Of a DNA stretch of 64,000 bases, positions 44,268 through 55,389 are shown piece after piece (the stretch's first letter is position 1; each line of letters opens with the position of its first letter). Both the position numbers and the translations under genes were made by a program. The DNA lies in the NCBI GenBank assembly GCA_025716815.1, contig JAIXMN010000013.1, forward strand, positions 806,001 through 870,000, in the 5' to 3' direction. The notes below the pieces were generated by a model. That model saw nothing but the letters and a program-made list of their open reading frames with translations. It did not search any database and was not told the DNA's origin. This DNA is from Dichotomocladium elegans (Eukaryota; Mucoromycota; Mucoromycetes; Mucorales; Lichtheimiaceae).

Positions 44268-46288
44268 TCAACGAATGCATTGAAGAACGCGGAGAATGAG
44301 ATTCCAGGGTGGGTGAATGAACGGGTTGTTCCACTGGCGCCATGGGAGCATGAAAGCATCCATAGCTATCGCCTGAGTGTCTAGTTTCCACGAGGCATAA
44401 CGTGGGAGAAGGTGGGTCGTCCTGTCCGCAAAGAGATCCACATCGTGAGGCCCCCAGCGTGGTTGGATGATGTTGATGAATGTCCGGGGATGAATTTGCC
44501 ATTGATTCTTGACATGGAAATGGCGGGATGCTCTGTCCGCCTGCACATTGTCCACGCCAGCAATGTGTTCGGCTTGGATCTGAAGATTCCTGGCGAGACA
44601 TTGTTCCCAAATCTGGGTTGCTAAGGTACTCAACGAACAAGATCGTGTTCCGCCCTGCTTGTTGATGTATGATTTCGCCGTCATGTTGTCCGTGCGGATC
44701 AAAATGGTCGTGTTCGTGACCTGGGGAAACGCCTGCAGGATCAGATCTATGGCTTTGAGCTCCCACCAGTTGATCAACTGGATGTGTTCTGCTGAGGTCC
44801 ATTGGCCTTGTATCGTCTTGCCCTGGAATGTCCCACCATAACCTAGGTTGCTTGCATCTGAGAAGAGAACATGTTGAGGATCGGCAGGCAGGAGGGAGTG
44901 GCCATTCCACTTCCGAAGATTCTCGTGCCACCAACTAAGTTTGGCGACACACTCGTCCAGCAACAATAGTGAGCAGTCCCAACCCCAGTTGTCTTGGACG
45001 TGATCGTTCTTGAACTGCATCATCGACTGAGTGTACAGTCTGGCTGGGAAAAGGGAGATCATGGCTGCCTTCAGCCGCATGGTACAGGATATTCAAGAAG
45101 AAGTTTGCCACAAAATTAGGTTATTGGTATAGACCATCTAGGTTTTTCGTTTTTTTTTGCTTCAAATTCGAATACAAATTTTTGTATTTCGTTTCTCTTC
45201 TTTCTTTGAAATTTGAATGAAACATAAAGTTTTAGCCTCCTGAGACTGTTCTGGTGTAAAAAGAAGCTAAGGAAGACTTAGCTATAGCCTTAACTGAAAC
45301 TTCTTGCTGCTATTGCCTTTAAAATTTTGACAAAAAGATAGCAACGAAATACTAATATTTGTATTCGAATTTGAAGCAAAAAAAACGAGAAACCTAGATG
45401 GTCTATACCAACAACTAAAATTTGTGGCAAACTTCTTCTTAAAAATCCTGTAAGACTGTGAATGCGGCGAGGGGTTTGGTGAGAGTCGTGAAGTATCAGC
45501 TGGATTGAGCAACGAGGATCCCGCAATTTGTCTCCTGGAAGTTTGGCTGTCATGGTGCAAGTGTCTATGTGATAGCCCAGATGCGTGATGGCCTGCGCTG
45601 GAACCAGGGAGGATTTCTTGAAACTCAGGAGCCAGCCCAGTTCCTGTAGCTTGTCTATGACCTGTTGCATGTGTAGCCAGGTCTGCTGAGCTGTTCTGCC
45701 CATAACAAGCCAGTCGTCCAAGTAGGCTGTCACCTGGATCCCTTGTTGGCGCACCCATGCCAGAATTGGCTTCGTGAGACGGGTGAACAGCCAAGGAACT
45801 GGAGAAAGGCCAAAGGCTGCAGTCTTGAACTGGAAGGTGCATCCTTCCCAATGAAAACGAAGGAAGTGGTGAGAGGCCTGATGGATGGCAATGTGCAGGA
45901 AAGCGTCGGCCAAATCGATGGAAGTAAGGTAATCGTGAGGCTCTAGCATGCAGACGACTTCTTGAAGCGTCTCCATTTGGAACTTAGGTGGTGGGCGAAG
46001 AAAATGATTGAGTCGCTTTAAATTGAAAACTGGACGGTATCCCTCATTCCTTTTGGGGATGACAAACATGGAGCTGCCAAACCCCAGGCCAGAGGACCCC
46101 AGTTCTATCACCTTCTTTTTGAGGAGATCGTTGATTTCTTGTCGCAGGAGCAATTGTTGCTGATGAGATTGAGGGTGGATTGGTCGAAAATGTGGAGAAA
46201 CGGGGGGTTCCGAACAAAGTGCATCCTGCATCCCTCGCGAACGACGGAGTGGACCCATCGGCTGTCCATGAGACAGGCCCAGGCGCAC
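44268..46288 (-). pseudogene. DIRS-1 reverse transcriptase-RNase H, split by a MITE
   Basis: RT: FGSSMFVIPKRNEGYRPVFN, LTSIDLADAFLHIAIHQ, FGLSPVPWLFTRLTKPIL and the active site TAYLDDWLVMG. RNase H: HVLFSDASNLGYGGTFQGK, WWELKAIDLIL, ILIRTDNMTAKSYINKQGG and HIAGVDNVQADRASRHFH. The M4 MITE (45085-45450) interrupts the frame between SLT and MRLKAAMISLFP. Apart from that, both halves are open and in agreement with DIRS-2. The frame follows gag by 22 bp. Confidence 0.88.
45085..45450. mobile_element. M palindromic MITE, copy M4 (in DIRS-1)
   Basis: 366 bp flanked by TA (45083-45084, 45451-45452). The tip reads CAGGATATTCAAG. Comparison with DIRS-2 shows the uninterrupted coding sequence HSLTMRIKA. 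Confidence 0.92.
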
Positions 46289-46310
46289 CAGAAGTGCTGC
46301 AGGTGGCCGC

Positions 46311-47246
46311 CTACTGGCAGGGAGTATTGGTGTTGTCGCGGGTGTTGTTCCTGTTGGGTCGGGGTGCTACGCGATGGGGGCCCCGATTGGTGTTGTTTTG
46401 CTGCTGAGGTCGGAAGGGGTTGTTCAACCGAAAAGTCTGTTGAGAAAAGTAGTCGGGATGCCCGCCATCCCCTGATGGGCCACCTCGAAAAAACGATGGG
46501 TTTGGTGCCAAGTACGTGCCTGAGGTTGGTCGAAAACGATTCCTCGAAGGGCAAACGTCGCGCAAGGTTTTCTGCAATGTGGAATGGCTGGCTATGGTGT
46601 CCTTAAACTCTTCCGTGGTCATAGTGTATTCGCAGTCCCCATCTTGGGGTTGAATGCTAGGGTTTACCACGCGCAAGGCTAAATGATTCTGCTGTGCAGT
46701 AAGCATACCCTCCGTGTGGAGCAGAAGAGCACGAATATCATTGATAGTAGCAAAAACCCTGTCCATGTGTTCCGACGGCAAGATCAGGAGTAGCATATGT
46801 CCCAGCACATCCAGAGGACGAAAAACGGCTGAGAGGGCATATTGGGTGGTATAAAGCCTGTTCTCCTTGGCTTTCTGATGGCAGTTAAACAGTCTGCCAG
46901 CCTGTGGCAAAGCTACCAGAGGAACATAAGATAAGCCTTGAATTGGGGGATACTGTTCTATAAGCAGCAAACACTCCTTGTCAGCAAGCGTGCTTGTAAA
47001 GATATTTTGATCCAACGTCAGCATCAAATGAGTAAGATCAGGTGTGGGGGTCCAGTCAAATGAAGGATGAACAGGGAGATCATGGGGAACTGGAGGCACC
47101 TGAGGCCCTGAAGTAACCATATGTTCCTGGTACAAGGCTTCGAGAAGTTGCTGTTGATGTGCCATTTGTTGTTGCTGGAGCTCAAGCTGCTGCGCCAGCT
47201 GCTGAAGATGAGGCAAGTCGGTTGAGATAGGTACCGTTTCAGACAT
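46311..47246 (-). CDS. DIRS-1 gag-like protein
   Basis: Open frame of 311 residues. Gln-rich coiled-coil start (QLAQQLELQQQQMAHQQQL), a core with EQYPPIQGLSYVPLVALPQA and VFRPLDVLGHMLLLILP, and a basic Asn/Arg-rich tail (RPNRNNTRDN) suited to RNA binding. The same core motif PPIQGL.Y.PL is in the DIRS-2 gag. No CCHC knuckle, as usual for DIRS gag proteins. Confidence 0.82.
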   Translation of the reverse strand: MSETVPISTDLPHLQQLAQQLELQQQQMAHQQQLLEALYQEHMVTSGPQVPPVPHDLPVHPSFDWTPTPDLTHLMLTLDQNIFTSTLADKECLLLIEQYPPIQGLSYVPLVALPQAGRLFNCHQKAKENRLYTTQYALSAVFRPLDVLGHMLLLILPSEHMDRVFATINDIRALLLHTEGMLTAQQNHLALRVVNPSIQPQDGDCEYTMTTEEFKDTIASHSTLQKTLRDVCPSRNRFRPTSGTYLAPNPSFFRGGPSGDGGHPDYFSQQTFRLNNPFRPQQQNNTNRGPHRVAPRPNRNNTRDNTNTPCQ

Positions 47247-47324
47247 AGGATCGATTTGGCGAAAGCAGTACTGACTGGCGATGCGAAAGAAAAATGATCA
47301 AGGGACTTAGCTATACAAGCTCAC

Positions 47325-47466
47325 GCTACTTATAAAATTTTTTTTTCATAATTCTTAGAAATTTTCGGCAATAAAGAGAGAAAGATGATCACAGCACTCT
47401 TCAGTTCAGGTTCAGGAAGTCCGATGGACTCCCTCCAATTGTCTGGAGCATTAGCGATAGACAATT
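47325..47466. repeat. Right inverted terminal repeat of DIRS-1
   Basis: Complement of the left end, with an extra outer part TCCCTCCAATTGTCTGGAGC..GACAATT that is represented only in the internal complementary region. Confidence 0.85.
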
Positions 47467-47540
47467 CGTTATAGTGATAATTCGTTATAGTGATACGATT
47501 TGGCTGGAACCAAGGGTATCGCTATAATGGGTGGCCACTG
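47467..47540. mobile_element. Right part of the pogo-type MITE split by DIRS-1
   Basis: CGTTATAGTGATAATTCG continues to GGGTGGCCACTG and TA. The ends CAGTG/CACTG with TA outside fit a pogo-superfamily MITE of about 110 bp once DIRS-1 is set aside. Confidence 0.65.
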
Positions 47541-47763
47541 TACCTACCTGATCCAGTATTTACCCATGGTCTTCTATACGTGGCTATGTCTTGAGTTCGC
47601 ACCCCGTCATCAGTATCAATTACGATGGATTGAGAAAATTCAATGCTTCCAGAAAGACCAGGATTTTACACTAGAAATGTTGTATACAACGAAGTGCTTA
47701 TTTAATTATTTATATATATATCACACGTACGTACAGTATTTACATTATCAATATTGCTGCATA

Positions 47764-48130
47764 CAGGATTTTCAAGAAGAAGTTTGCCACAGAATTTAGT
47801 TGTTCGTCTAGACCGTCTAGGTTTTTCGTTTTTTTTTGCTTCAAATTCGAACACAGATTTTAGTATTTCGTTGCTACCCTTTTGTCAAATTTAAAGGCAA
47901 TAGCAGCAAGAACATTTCAATCAAGGCTATAGATGAGTCTTCCTTCTCCTCTTTTTACACCAGAATTAGTTTTGGGAGGCCAACCATTTATGTTTCATTC
48001 TAATTTCGAATGAAGAAGAGAAACGAAATACTAAAATTTGTATTCGAATTTGAAGCAAAAAAACACGAAAAACCTAGACGGTCTATACGAACAACTAAAA
48101 TTTGTGGCAAAGTTCTTCTTGAAAATCCTG
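47764..48130. mobile_element. M palindromic MITE, copy M5
   Basis: 367 bp with TA on both sides, centre in the M2 direction. Its right flank is CACTA-B sequence. Its left flank does not match the corresponding CACTA-A sequence. The 220 bp to its left (47541-47763) are unassigned. Confidence 0.92.
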
Positions 48131-48572
48131 TAGCACCCATATAAATCAGTGGATGCAGCAACATATGTAAACCTACCTGTGATTAATCGAACAGTCAGAA
48201 ATGAACCTAATAAAATAATTGACCTTTGAGTAAGGATTCATATATCTGTTCCATAAGAAAACTTACCTCATCGTTCATAGGAGAAAATATGCGATGGAAA
48301 CAAATCGCCTGTAGCCGTTCATAAGTTAAAGAGCATTAGGAAGAAGGAAGCCTTACATGAACACGCGTTGTCGTCCAAAGATCCCGGTATGAAGGAAGTG
48401 AAAAGAAAGGGAAAGAAATGATGAAACAAATAAACATACCAGACACCCGCTTTAAATACTGTCTTCACTGCGTATGTGCACCCATCTTCCATCTCTGCTC
48501 CAAACAATAAATTTCAGAAGTAAGCAAAAAAAAAGGTTGCATGCGAAATTGGCCCCCTTTATCTTTGTGTAG

Positions 48573-49558
48573 ATGTTTTCCAACAGCAATACCACCCAGC
48601 GCCGCCAAGGACACGGCGAAAGCATCGAACAGTCCAATATGCTCTCGCATATTCGCCGTCTGGACGACGAACAGGTCAGGTTGAAGGCCAAGAACCAGGC
48701 TATTGAGCAGCAGCTCCTCAACTTGTCGTCTGCGCTCATGACCAGAGAGCAACCAGTCGCTGCTGCATCATCTGTATCTCGTGAACCTGGAGTTGAACGA
48801 GTTGTGGTGCATTTATTATTTGATGTACTTAACTTTTGTAACATGTCTAATATCTGTTGGCTAGCGAAACATCCATGACCGGCATGCTCTCTTTTCTGCT
48901 GGTCAAGGTTACGATTTCAATCGCTCGTTTCGATGTGCGCACAATGAGGAGGTGACGGCAATGATCGCTGCATACTGCGTTGGACATGTCGGCGGCTGTG
49001 TGCTTGGCGCACGGGAGCTATGCTCCCAGACACACACTTTTTTCTCTGGGCAGAAAGATGCTCTCAAGCTGTCTCCAGCGCAGAAGAAAGCCGTTGCCGA
49101 GACGCGCAAACGCAACAAACGAGTGTGGAAGGTCATTAACCACTATGTTGGCCCTTTATAAGTTAAAATACTCATAGGTTACATACAGAAACTCGTGGGC
49201 TGCAAAGAAGCCTGTGAGAAGTATGCTGCCACGTTGGAGGCTGACTTCCCCGGTGGCTCGCGTCTTCTTGTGCGTGAATGCATGTCGCCAGAGATTTCAG
49301 ACGAGGATGGGAATGTGGAGGTCAAAAACCTGCGCACAGAACTGTTAAGGTATTCTTAGTTTCGGTGACATTATACGTTTGCGCTGAAAGAATGCGGTAA
49401 TGTTGTAGGCAGCAGAGTTCTTTGAAAAGTTGGACTTGCTGGTAAAGCAAGGGAAAAAGAGGGAGTCGCAGGAAAGTCTTAAGAGGAAGAGAGTTGAGGA
49501 CGACCAGGCCATACTCCCTGAAGAAGTGCTGGCTGTTTTGCCCGATTGGGCCAAGTAA
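48573..49558 (+). CDS. CACTA-B accessory protein with coiled coil
   Basis: Unrecognised family, about 265 residues in four exons. Exon 1 (48573-48806) is a coiled coil (RRLDDEQVRLKAKNQAIEQQ). Exon 2 (48865-49146) has RNIHDRHALFSAGQGYDFNR and GQKDALKLSPAQKKAVAETR with a basic end. Exon 3 starts at 49189 (KLVGCKEACEKYAATLEADF). The last exon, starting about 49412, ends PEEVLAVLPDWAK. The donor of intron 3 is uncertain: the obvious GTATTC at 49350 breaks frame, while GTCAAA at 49321 keeps it. Conservation in CACTA-A and convergence with Tnp2 suggest the second CACTA protein, in the position of plant TnpA-type partners. This is inference. Confidence 0.55.
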
Positions 49559-50088
49559 AAAAAAATAGTGACTATTCCCCATTCATACTTTTCTCTTTCT
49601 TTATTACGCTGTGATTCTGCGTGCTAATGGAATAACCAGGATCTTTGAAGCTGCAGAGTTTTGCTGATGACCATATACAACAATGGCAACTTGGGAAAAG
49701 ATTCTATGTATGGGTAAGATGCAATCGCGGTCTTCACTCATAAAGCTGTTGCGCCATTCCTCGAGACCTTTGTTGGCAAAGCGCTGTGTTGAAGCATGGG
49801 TACAATACCAATGGACAAATGCGAAGTAGTGGACATTCGGAATGCGGTTCACAACAAGGACGTGACGAAAGTAAAATTGTACTTGACCAGTCCAGGCAAC
49901 AACACGGTTACTTGTGTCAAGAAAGAATGCCTGTATGTGCGAACCACGGATTGAGCGAGCTGTTGCTGATTGGTACGTTTGCCCGAAGATCTCGATGGTT
50001 CTAAATTTCTCAATCTCAGGCAAAACGTATGACGCCAGCCTGCGTGCTGCATTGTTCAGATGGCGAACTTCTTCCTCTCCATAGCTGG

Positions 50089-50471
50089 TGTGGAATCAAG
50101 GTGCTTTAAGAATAAAAAGAGACAGAATATGATTCTGTGAGACTCGCAAAAGGATTGTTTTTTATTAAGTGCCAATAATGGGCCTATTTATAAGAAGTGC
50201 TCATCAAAACGGTCACTCTGGAAGCTGGGTGTGGATAATCATCTAGGCGGTCTCCCGGGACGGTGGACCAGTTAAAAGGTTGATAAAGAAGTTCATCATT
50301 TACCCTTGTGATTATAACTGCGTCCTGAGACAGGTCCGGGATATAAATTATGAATCCGGATAGCGCGAGAATAATTATGATAACGGCGCTCGAAGAGTGA
50401 AACAAAGTGTTGATGTCCCGTATAATCCAGGGACACTGCTGTTAGGTAAGAAAATAGTTGTGGATACGACA
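50089..50471 (-). mobile_element. Complete solo LTR2 (L2d)
   Basis: 383 bp, TGTGGAATCAAGG..GGATACGACA on the plus strand, with 5-bp target duplications GCTGG (50084-50088 and 50472-50476). CACTA-A gives the empty site (CCATACCTGGCCTGG). On the minus strand TTCTTATAAATAGG and TTAATAAAAAAC mark TATA and poly-A signals. The internal region of this family is not present in the window. Confidence 0.93.
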
Positions 50472-50925
50472 GCTGGCCTGGTAAAACTGGACCAGCAGTT
50501 CGTAGGTAATGGTGCCGAGTAAGTTCGCTTTTTTGCCATCACGCATTGACGCAGCTGTATCCAGTGGGATTGGTTCCGATCCAAAGACATTGACTGCTGG
50601 ATCTGTGGATAAAGCCGCAAACGTAAGTGGCTCGAAATGGGGATGGACTGCTTGCTGCTGAAGTGTGCGAGATTGACTAGCAAGCTTCAAGAGTAAGCGC
50701 AACTCAAGATTCCTACCAGAAAAGCGCCTGGCCTCACGATGAACGAAGTCGACTGCGCTGGTCTTCTCGATAAAGCGCTTCATAAAAGTAAGCTCTAAAG
50801 AGTCCTTTTGGTTCGTTGCTGCGGCTTTCATGAACCCGTTATATCGTTCGAAGCTGAATAGCCAGAACGCATAGACAGGCCCAAAATCCTCGATCACTTC
50901 GCGTAAGTGCAGATGTAGATGCATA

Positions 50926-51288
50926 CAGGATTTTCAAGAACTTTGCCACAAATTTTAGTTGTTCATATAGACCGTCTAGGTTTTTCGTTTTTTTTTATTC
51001 AAATTCGAATACAAATTTTAGTATTTCGTTGCTACCCTTTTGTCAAATTTAAAGGCAATAGAAGCAAGAACATTTCAATCAAGGCTATAGATAAGTCTTC
51101 CTTCTCCTCTTTTTACACCAGAATAGTTTTGGGAGGCCAACCATTTATGTTTCATTCTAATTTCAAAGGAAGAAGAGAAACGAAATACTAAAATTTGTAT
51201 TCGAATTTGAAGCAAAAAAAAACGAAAAACCTAGACGGTCTATACGAACAACTAAATTTTGTGGCAAACTTCTTCTTGAAAATCCTGT
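50926..51288. mobile_element. M palindromic MITE, copy M6
   Basis: 363 bp in the Tnp2 gene of CACTA-B. The empty site in CACTA-A reads GATGCATATTAGGCG, so the insertion duplicated TA exactly. Confidence 0.95.
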
Positions 51289-53050
51289 ATTAGGCGTGAT
51301 GATCTCAGGACCGTATATCTGCTCGCAGCCGCGCACAAAATGCTCGAGGAACCCATGCGCCTCGTCAATATCGGCGTATGTGATTGTCGTTTTCGCGAGG
51401 ATTCGGCAGGCAGAAACAAAGTCCATCCAGTTCTTGAACTCGGCTCGAGGCAGGAAATTCTTCAAAACAAATGGTGAATATACCAGACACCATGCTTTCC
51501 AGTCGTCAGCTGTCATGAAACCAAATTTGCGATCGATTTTGCGTTGCAGTGAAGGGATACCTGGTGGCAGCACGACACCGTCGGCCAATTTCTGCATTTG
51601 GGCTCCAATGGTGTCATTCAGTAGCCCGCGCGTCCTCCATACATGCACCATCCGGTCAGCAGTTCCCAGGAAGCAATTGTGCATAACATCGATGACTGTG
51701 CCTTGTACTGGATCGAAATAGGCAAGCCTGTGAATTTCCGACCATCGCGTTCCTGTTGATCGTTCAATGTCATAGCGCTCTGAAGGCGATGTCGCTGTAC
51801 GCCAACGCTCAGCAGCATATGCATTATCAGCCTTGGTCCTTAATGGGTCGAGGATTTGGTACCCAGAATAGTCAAGCTTCGTAGTGTCAGGGAAAACACG
51901 GAACTCGCGCGTACATTTATGACATGCTCGCGTGCTGGCATGCGAAGTAAATCCACCAACCTTTCGCCCAGCAGGAATGTCACAAGCGATGTTGAACAAA
52001 GCTGCTCGAATGATTGCGCCATTGGGTTGTTGGAATGTTGGGATCATAATGCCGCGAAAGAGTGGGAGAAGATCGTCAATGAGCAGTTTCAGGTAGTGGT
52101 TCACCTCGTATGTACTTGGCTCTTTTGGTCCAGGCATCACACCAACAAGGATTACATTCTCTGTTTTATAGTGGTCGGCACGAGGCAAATTGTTTACCAC
52201 AAGGTATATGGCACCGCAAGAGTACCCAGAATCAAAAGGAGCAAACCAATCGACGTTTAAGGTCAACATCAAGGAACGGCCGTCTCGAACAAATGGTTGG
52301 TTGATATCGTTGGGGTCATTCAATGCACGCCACGCCATGCCGTCATATACGTCATGGAAGATACTGTTCTGCATGTTCCGAAGTTGCCACTGTGTGATCT
52401 TGGTCTCGAAATCATGTCGTAAGAAGAGCTTTTTTAGGCTCTGAGCAAGCGGTAGTATGCATACTGCTTGATAGGTACAGGCCGGTTGCTTGACGTCAAT
52501 TTACACAGCTGTGCACCACACAGTGTCCCATTCATCTGGTGGCTCTGCTTCGTGCATGTCTGAGGACCGGGTTGCAGAAAGATACCATGGCATACAGGAC
52601 ATGCACTATACATCCGAAGGTCATCAGTAAGACTCTCGAATCCAATCCATCTTTTCCAGCCGGCGATTGTATCAGGAAGAGTATTCTGTTGCGCAATGGC
52701 TCCAAGACTGACTAGCAACATGGTGACAAAACCGATGAGGACGTTCGCCGCCCGCTCAGATAAATGGTGCAGCTGGAACAGGACAAGGAAGAGAAATATG
52801 AATGGCAAAGGATGTGTAAGGAAGTCCAACGGGGTAGATGTAGGTGTGTCTGTTGTCTGCTTGTGATTGAGAGACCTTATTAATAGGGCATTAATTTTTA
52901 TTTAAGTTCACAAACCTCGTCGTCCTCAATCACACCATCAAACTCAATGTCGATGGCTTGATTCATTTCGTCTTCACTCGTGATCTCGGGAATTACGCTA
53001 TCGCTTCCGTCGAAATGCTCATCAGGCAGCTCGTCTGCAACGAGACAATA

Positions 53051-53415
53051 CCAGATTTTCAAGAAGAACTTTGCCACAAATTTTAGTTGTTCGTATAGAC
53101 GGTCTAGGTTTTTCGTTTTTTTTGCTTCAAAATCGAATACAAATTTTAGTATTTCATTTCTCTTCTTCCTTCGAAATTAGAATGAAACATAAATGGTTAG
53201 CCTCCCAAAACTATTCTGGTGTAAAAAGAGGAGAAGGAAGACTCATCTATAGCCTTGATTGAAATGTTCTTGCTGCTATTGCCTTTTAATTTGACAAAAG
53301 GGTAGCAACGAAATACTAAAATTTGTATTCGAATTTGAAGCAAAAAAAAACGAAAAACCTAGACCGTCTATATGAACAACTAAAATTTGTGGCAAAGTTC
53401 TTCTTGAAAATCCTG
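53051..53415. mobile_element. M palindromic MITE, copy M7
   Basis: 365 bp. The left tip reads CCAGATTTTC, a variant. The empty site in CACTA-A reads GAGACAATAACAACC, so TA was duplicated. Confidence 0.95.
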
Positions 53416-54316
53416 TAACAACCACAACAATAGGCTTCCAGTGAGACCAGCAAATGAGAAGAACATACCATACACAGTAGGTGGAAACATTCCCGCTGTT
53501 TCCATTATTGTATCACTGCCTATCCACGCATATATAGAATAAGTTTTATGCAGCATGGGCTTTTGAACCAATGTACCATTCTGGAGAGCCTGGACTGGAT
53601 TGGTATCAATGGAGCGTTCGAAATGCTCACGCCATGTTCTGATATTGACAATCCCATATTGGCGGGCAGGATTCTGCTGAACGCATTGTGGACAGACGCA
53701 CATTGTTAGCTGTCCAGTGGTATCGGTGCGATCTGACATGGTAAGTAAATAAAGCTGATAAATTGTTTTGCTTCTTTCATTGCTGCCCTTATATAAAGAT
53801 TCTTTGCAATGAGTCAATAAAAGCATCCATTATCGAAACTTTTGGCAATGGACTTGTATCAAGCATTTGCCAAGCAACTTGTTTTGGTTTGATCCAATCC
53901 ACAAATCGAACTGTCTTTTACGGAGCATGTGAGATCGTGCTCCCCATAGAAAGCAAAATGCCGAGCTTTCTAATTATTTTTGGAACCTCATTTCTTTTGA
54001 TTCATTGCTTGGCAAATGCAATGAATGCACTGTATCCATGTTCCCTTTTAGGGAAACATATTACTGCTGCATTTTTTCATCTGTGCTTTTTTTTATACAT
54101 CAACTTTTTTGATAGAACAATTGTGCTCATCACAATGTAGCACGTGGATACCAAACATTAACAATTTGAAGATAGGAGTGTGCAACGCAGACATACTAAT
54201 TATGGACCATTTATTCGTGTCACCTATTCTGGGAACTTGGGGGTGCAGGTCACTCACCAACCTGAAACTCATATTCCTAGGAATAAAGTACCTTATTCCT
54301 CCTCCTGGGCGCAGTG

Positions 54317-54389
54317 CTAACAGCTGTGTCCCTGGTTTATATGGGACGTCAACACTTTGTTTCACTCTTCGAGCGCCATTATCATAATT
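54317..54389 (+). repeat. LTR2 (L2e), left part
   Basis: CTAACAGCTGTGTCCCTGG through GAGCGCCATTATCATAATT. The first 27 bp of the LTR are missing at the CACTA-B border. It continues at 58717 on the far side of DIRS-2. Confidence 0.85.
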
Positions 54390-54607
54390 GTATATCACAA
54401 TTGTTCCATACAATTGGGGGAGTCCATCGGACTTCCCGAACCTGAACTGTAGAGTGCTGTGATCATTGTCTTCACTTTATTGCCGAAGTTTCAAAGAAAT
54501 TTTTTTTTTTGAAATCCTATAAATGTTGCTTAGACTACAGTAACTGTTCCTTGATCATTTTTTCTTCGCTTCGCCGGTCATAACCGCTTGCTACAAGGAT
54601 CCTGGTC

Positions 54608-55389
54608 ATGGACTCTACTAATCCATCTTCTACTGACATACAATCACTGTTGGAGCAGATCGCTCATCAACAGCAGGTGATAGAGGAGCTGTCTCACCTG
54701 CGTCCCGGCAATGTCATGGTGCCCCACGATCTCGCAGTACGCCCATCCTATGAATGGCAACTGGATGTGCGTCTCTCGTCGTTGATGCCAACGCTTGAGC
54801 AGCCACCTTTTTCCAATACGCTGGCGGATGATGAGCGCAAGGCTATTATCGAGCGTTACCCTCCTATTCAGGGCCTCCGCTATGCCCCACTGGCCGCAGT
54901 TCCTCAGGCAGAACGTTTGTTCAACCTGGCCAGAAAGCAGATGACGCCATGTTAAGGCAGTTACAATACACTATCCCGGGTATTCTTAGACCCCTCGATG
55001 TGCTGGGTCACGCCATCCTTCCTCTCCTCCCACTAGACCAGGTCGATAGGATATTCGCAATCCTTCATGGCACTAGGACATTGGTACTTCACACCGCGGG
55101 TACGGTTAACTGCCAGCGCAATCAACTGGCCTTGAGGGCGGTCAACCCTTCCTTCCGCGCCCCTGCTCCCGAGAAGGAGTACACGATGCCCACTGAAATG
55201 TTCCGGGACACCGTCACCAACCTGACGACTATGCAGAAGTCCCTTAGGGAAGCTCGAGGCTCTCGCCCTCATACTTCCTGCTCAAACTCGTCGTTTTTTC
55301 GGGCGGGCCTGTCAGAGGATGGCGGGCATCCCAGTTTCACTTTTCAACACCAGGCGAGTCAAACACGTTCTTCCAATCCGTTTCGCTAG
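54608..55389 (+). pseudogene. DIRS-2 gag-like protein, frameshifted
   Basis: Starts MDSTNPSSTDIQSLLEQI. The core has ERYPPIQGLRYAPLAAVPQA. A one-base shift near 54935 moves the frame to RQLQYTIPGILRPLDVLGH and PTEMFRDTVTNLTTMQKSL. Homologous to the DIRS-1 gag at 46311-47246. Confidence 0.8.

Larger units (their letters stand above)
42757..47466 (-). mobile_element. DIRS-type tyrosine-recombinase retrotransposon, DIRS-1
   Basis: It has inverted terminal repeats (about 42757-42880 and 47325-47466), three genes on the minus strand (gag, RT-RNase H, tyrosine recombinase) and an internal complementary region next to the left end. It has no LTRs and no target duplication; both ends meet the host at AATT inside a pogo-type MITE. 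The only obvious damage is an M MITE in the RT-RNase H gene. Confidence 0.9.
49604..53739 (-). pseudogene. CACTA-B Tnp2-type transposase, split by three insertions
   Basis: Starts at 53739 (MSDRTDTTGQL). The central catalytic region is open from 52374 down to the M6 MITE: LNVDWFAPFDSGYSCG, MPGPKEPSTYEVNHYL, ACHKCTREF, VIDVMHNCFLG and MTADDWKAWCLVYSPFVLKN. The frame continues after M6 with HLHLHLREVIEDFGPVYAFW and VHREARRFSGRN, and ends at 49604. M7 lies in intron 1 or just after exon 1. LTR2 sits in the C-terminal part (GEEEVRHLNN). Compared with copy A the coding sequence is less decayed, so its loss is mainly by insertion. Confidence 0.85.
48131..54316. mobile_element. CACTA (EnSpm/Tnp2) transposon, copy B, left end missing
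   Basis: Collinear with CACTA-A from 23847 onward and ends precisely with the CACTA terminus at 54316. The first ~540 bp of the element are missing; M5 occupies the border. It is interrupted by solo LTR2 (50089-50471), M6 (50926-51288) and M7 (53051-53415). The right flank is an LTR2 copy entered 27 bp from its edge. Confidence 0.88.

Noticed and set aside
44157..44934. Overlapping ORFs on both strands within the DIRS-1 RNase H
   Set aside because: Only the frame 45080-44268 has the RNase H motifs; the others are shadows.
42757..47466. Terminal repeats of DIRS-1 as LTRs
   Set aside because: They are inverted, not direct, and the element has a tyrosine recombinase and an internal complementary region.
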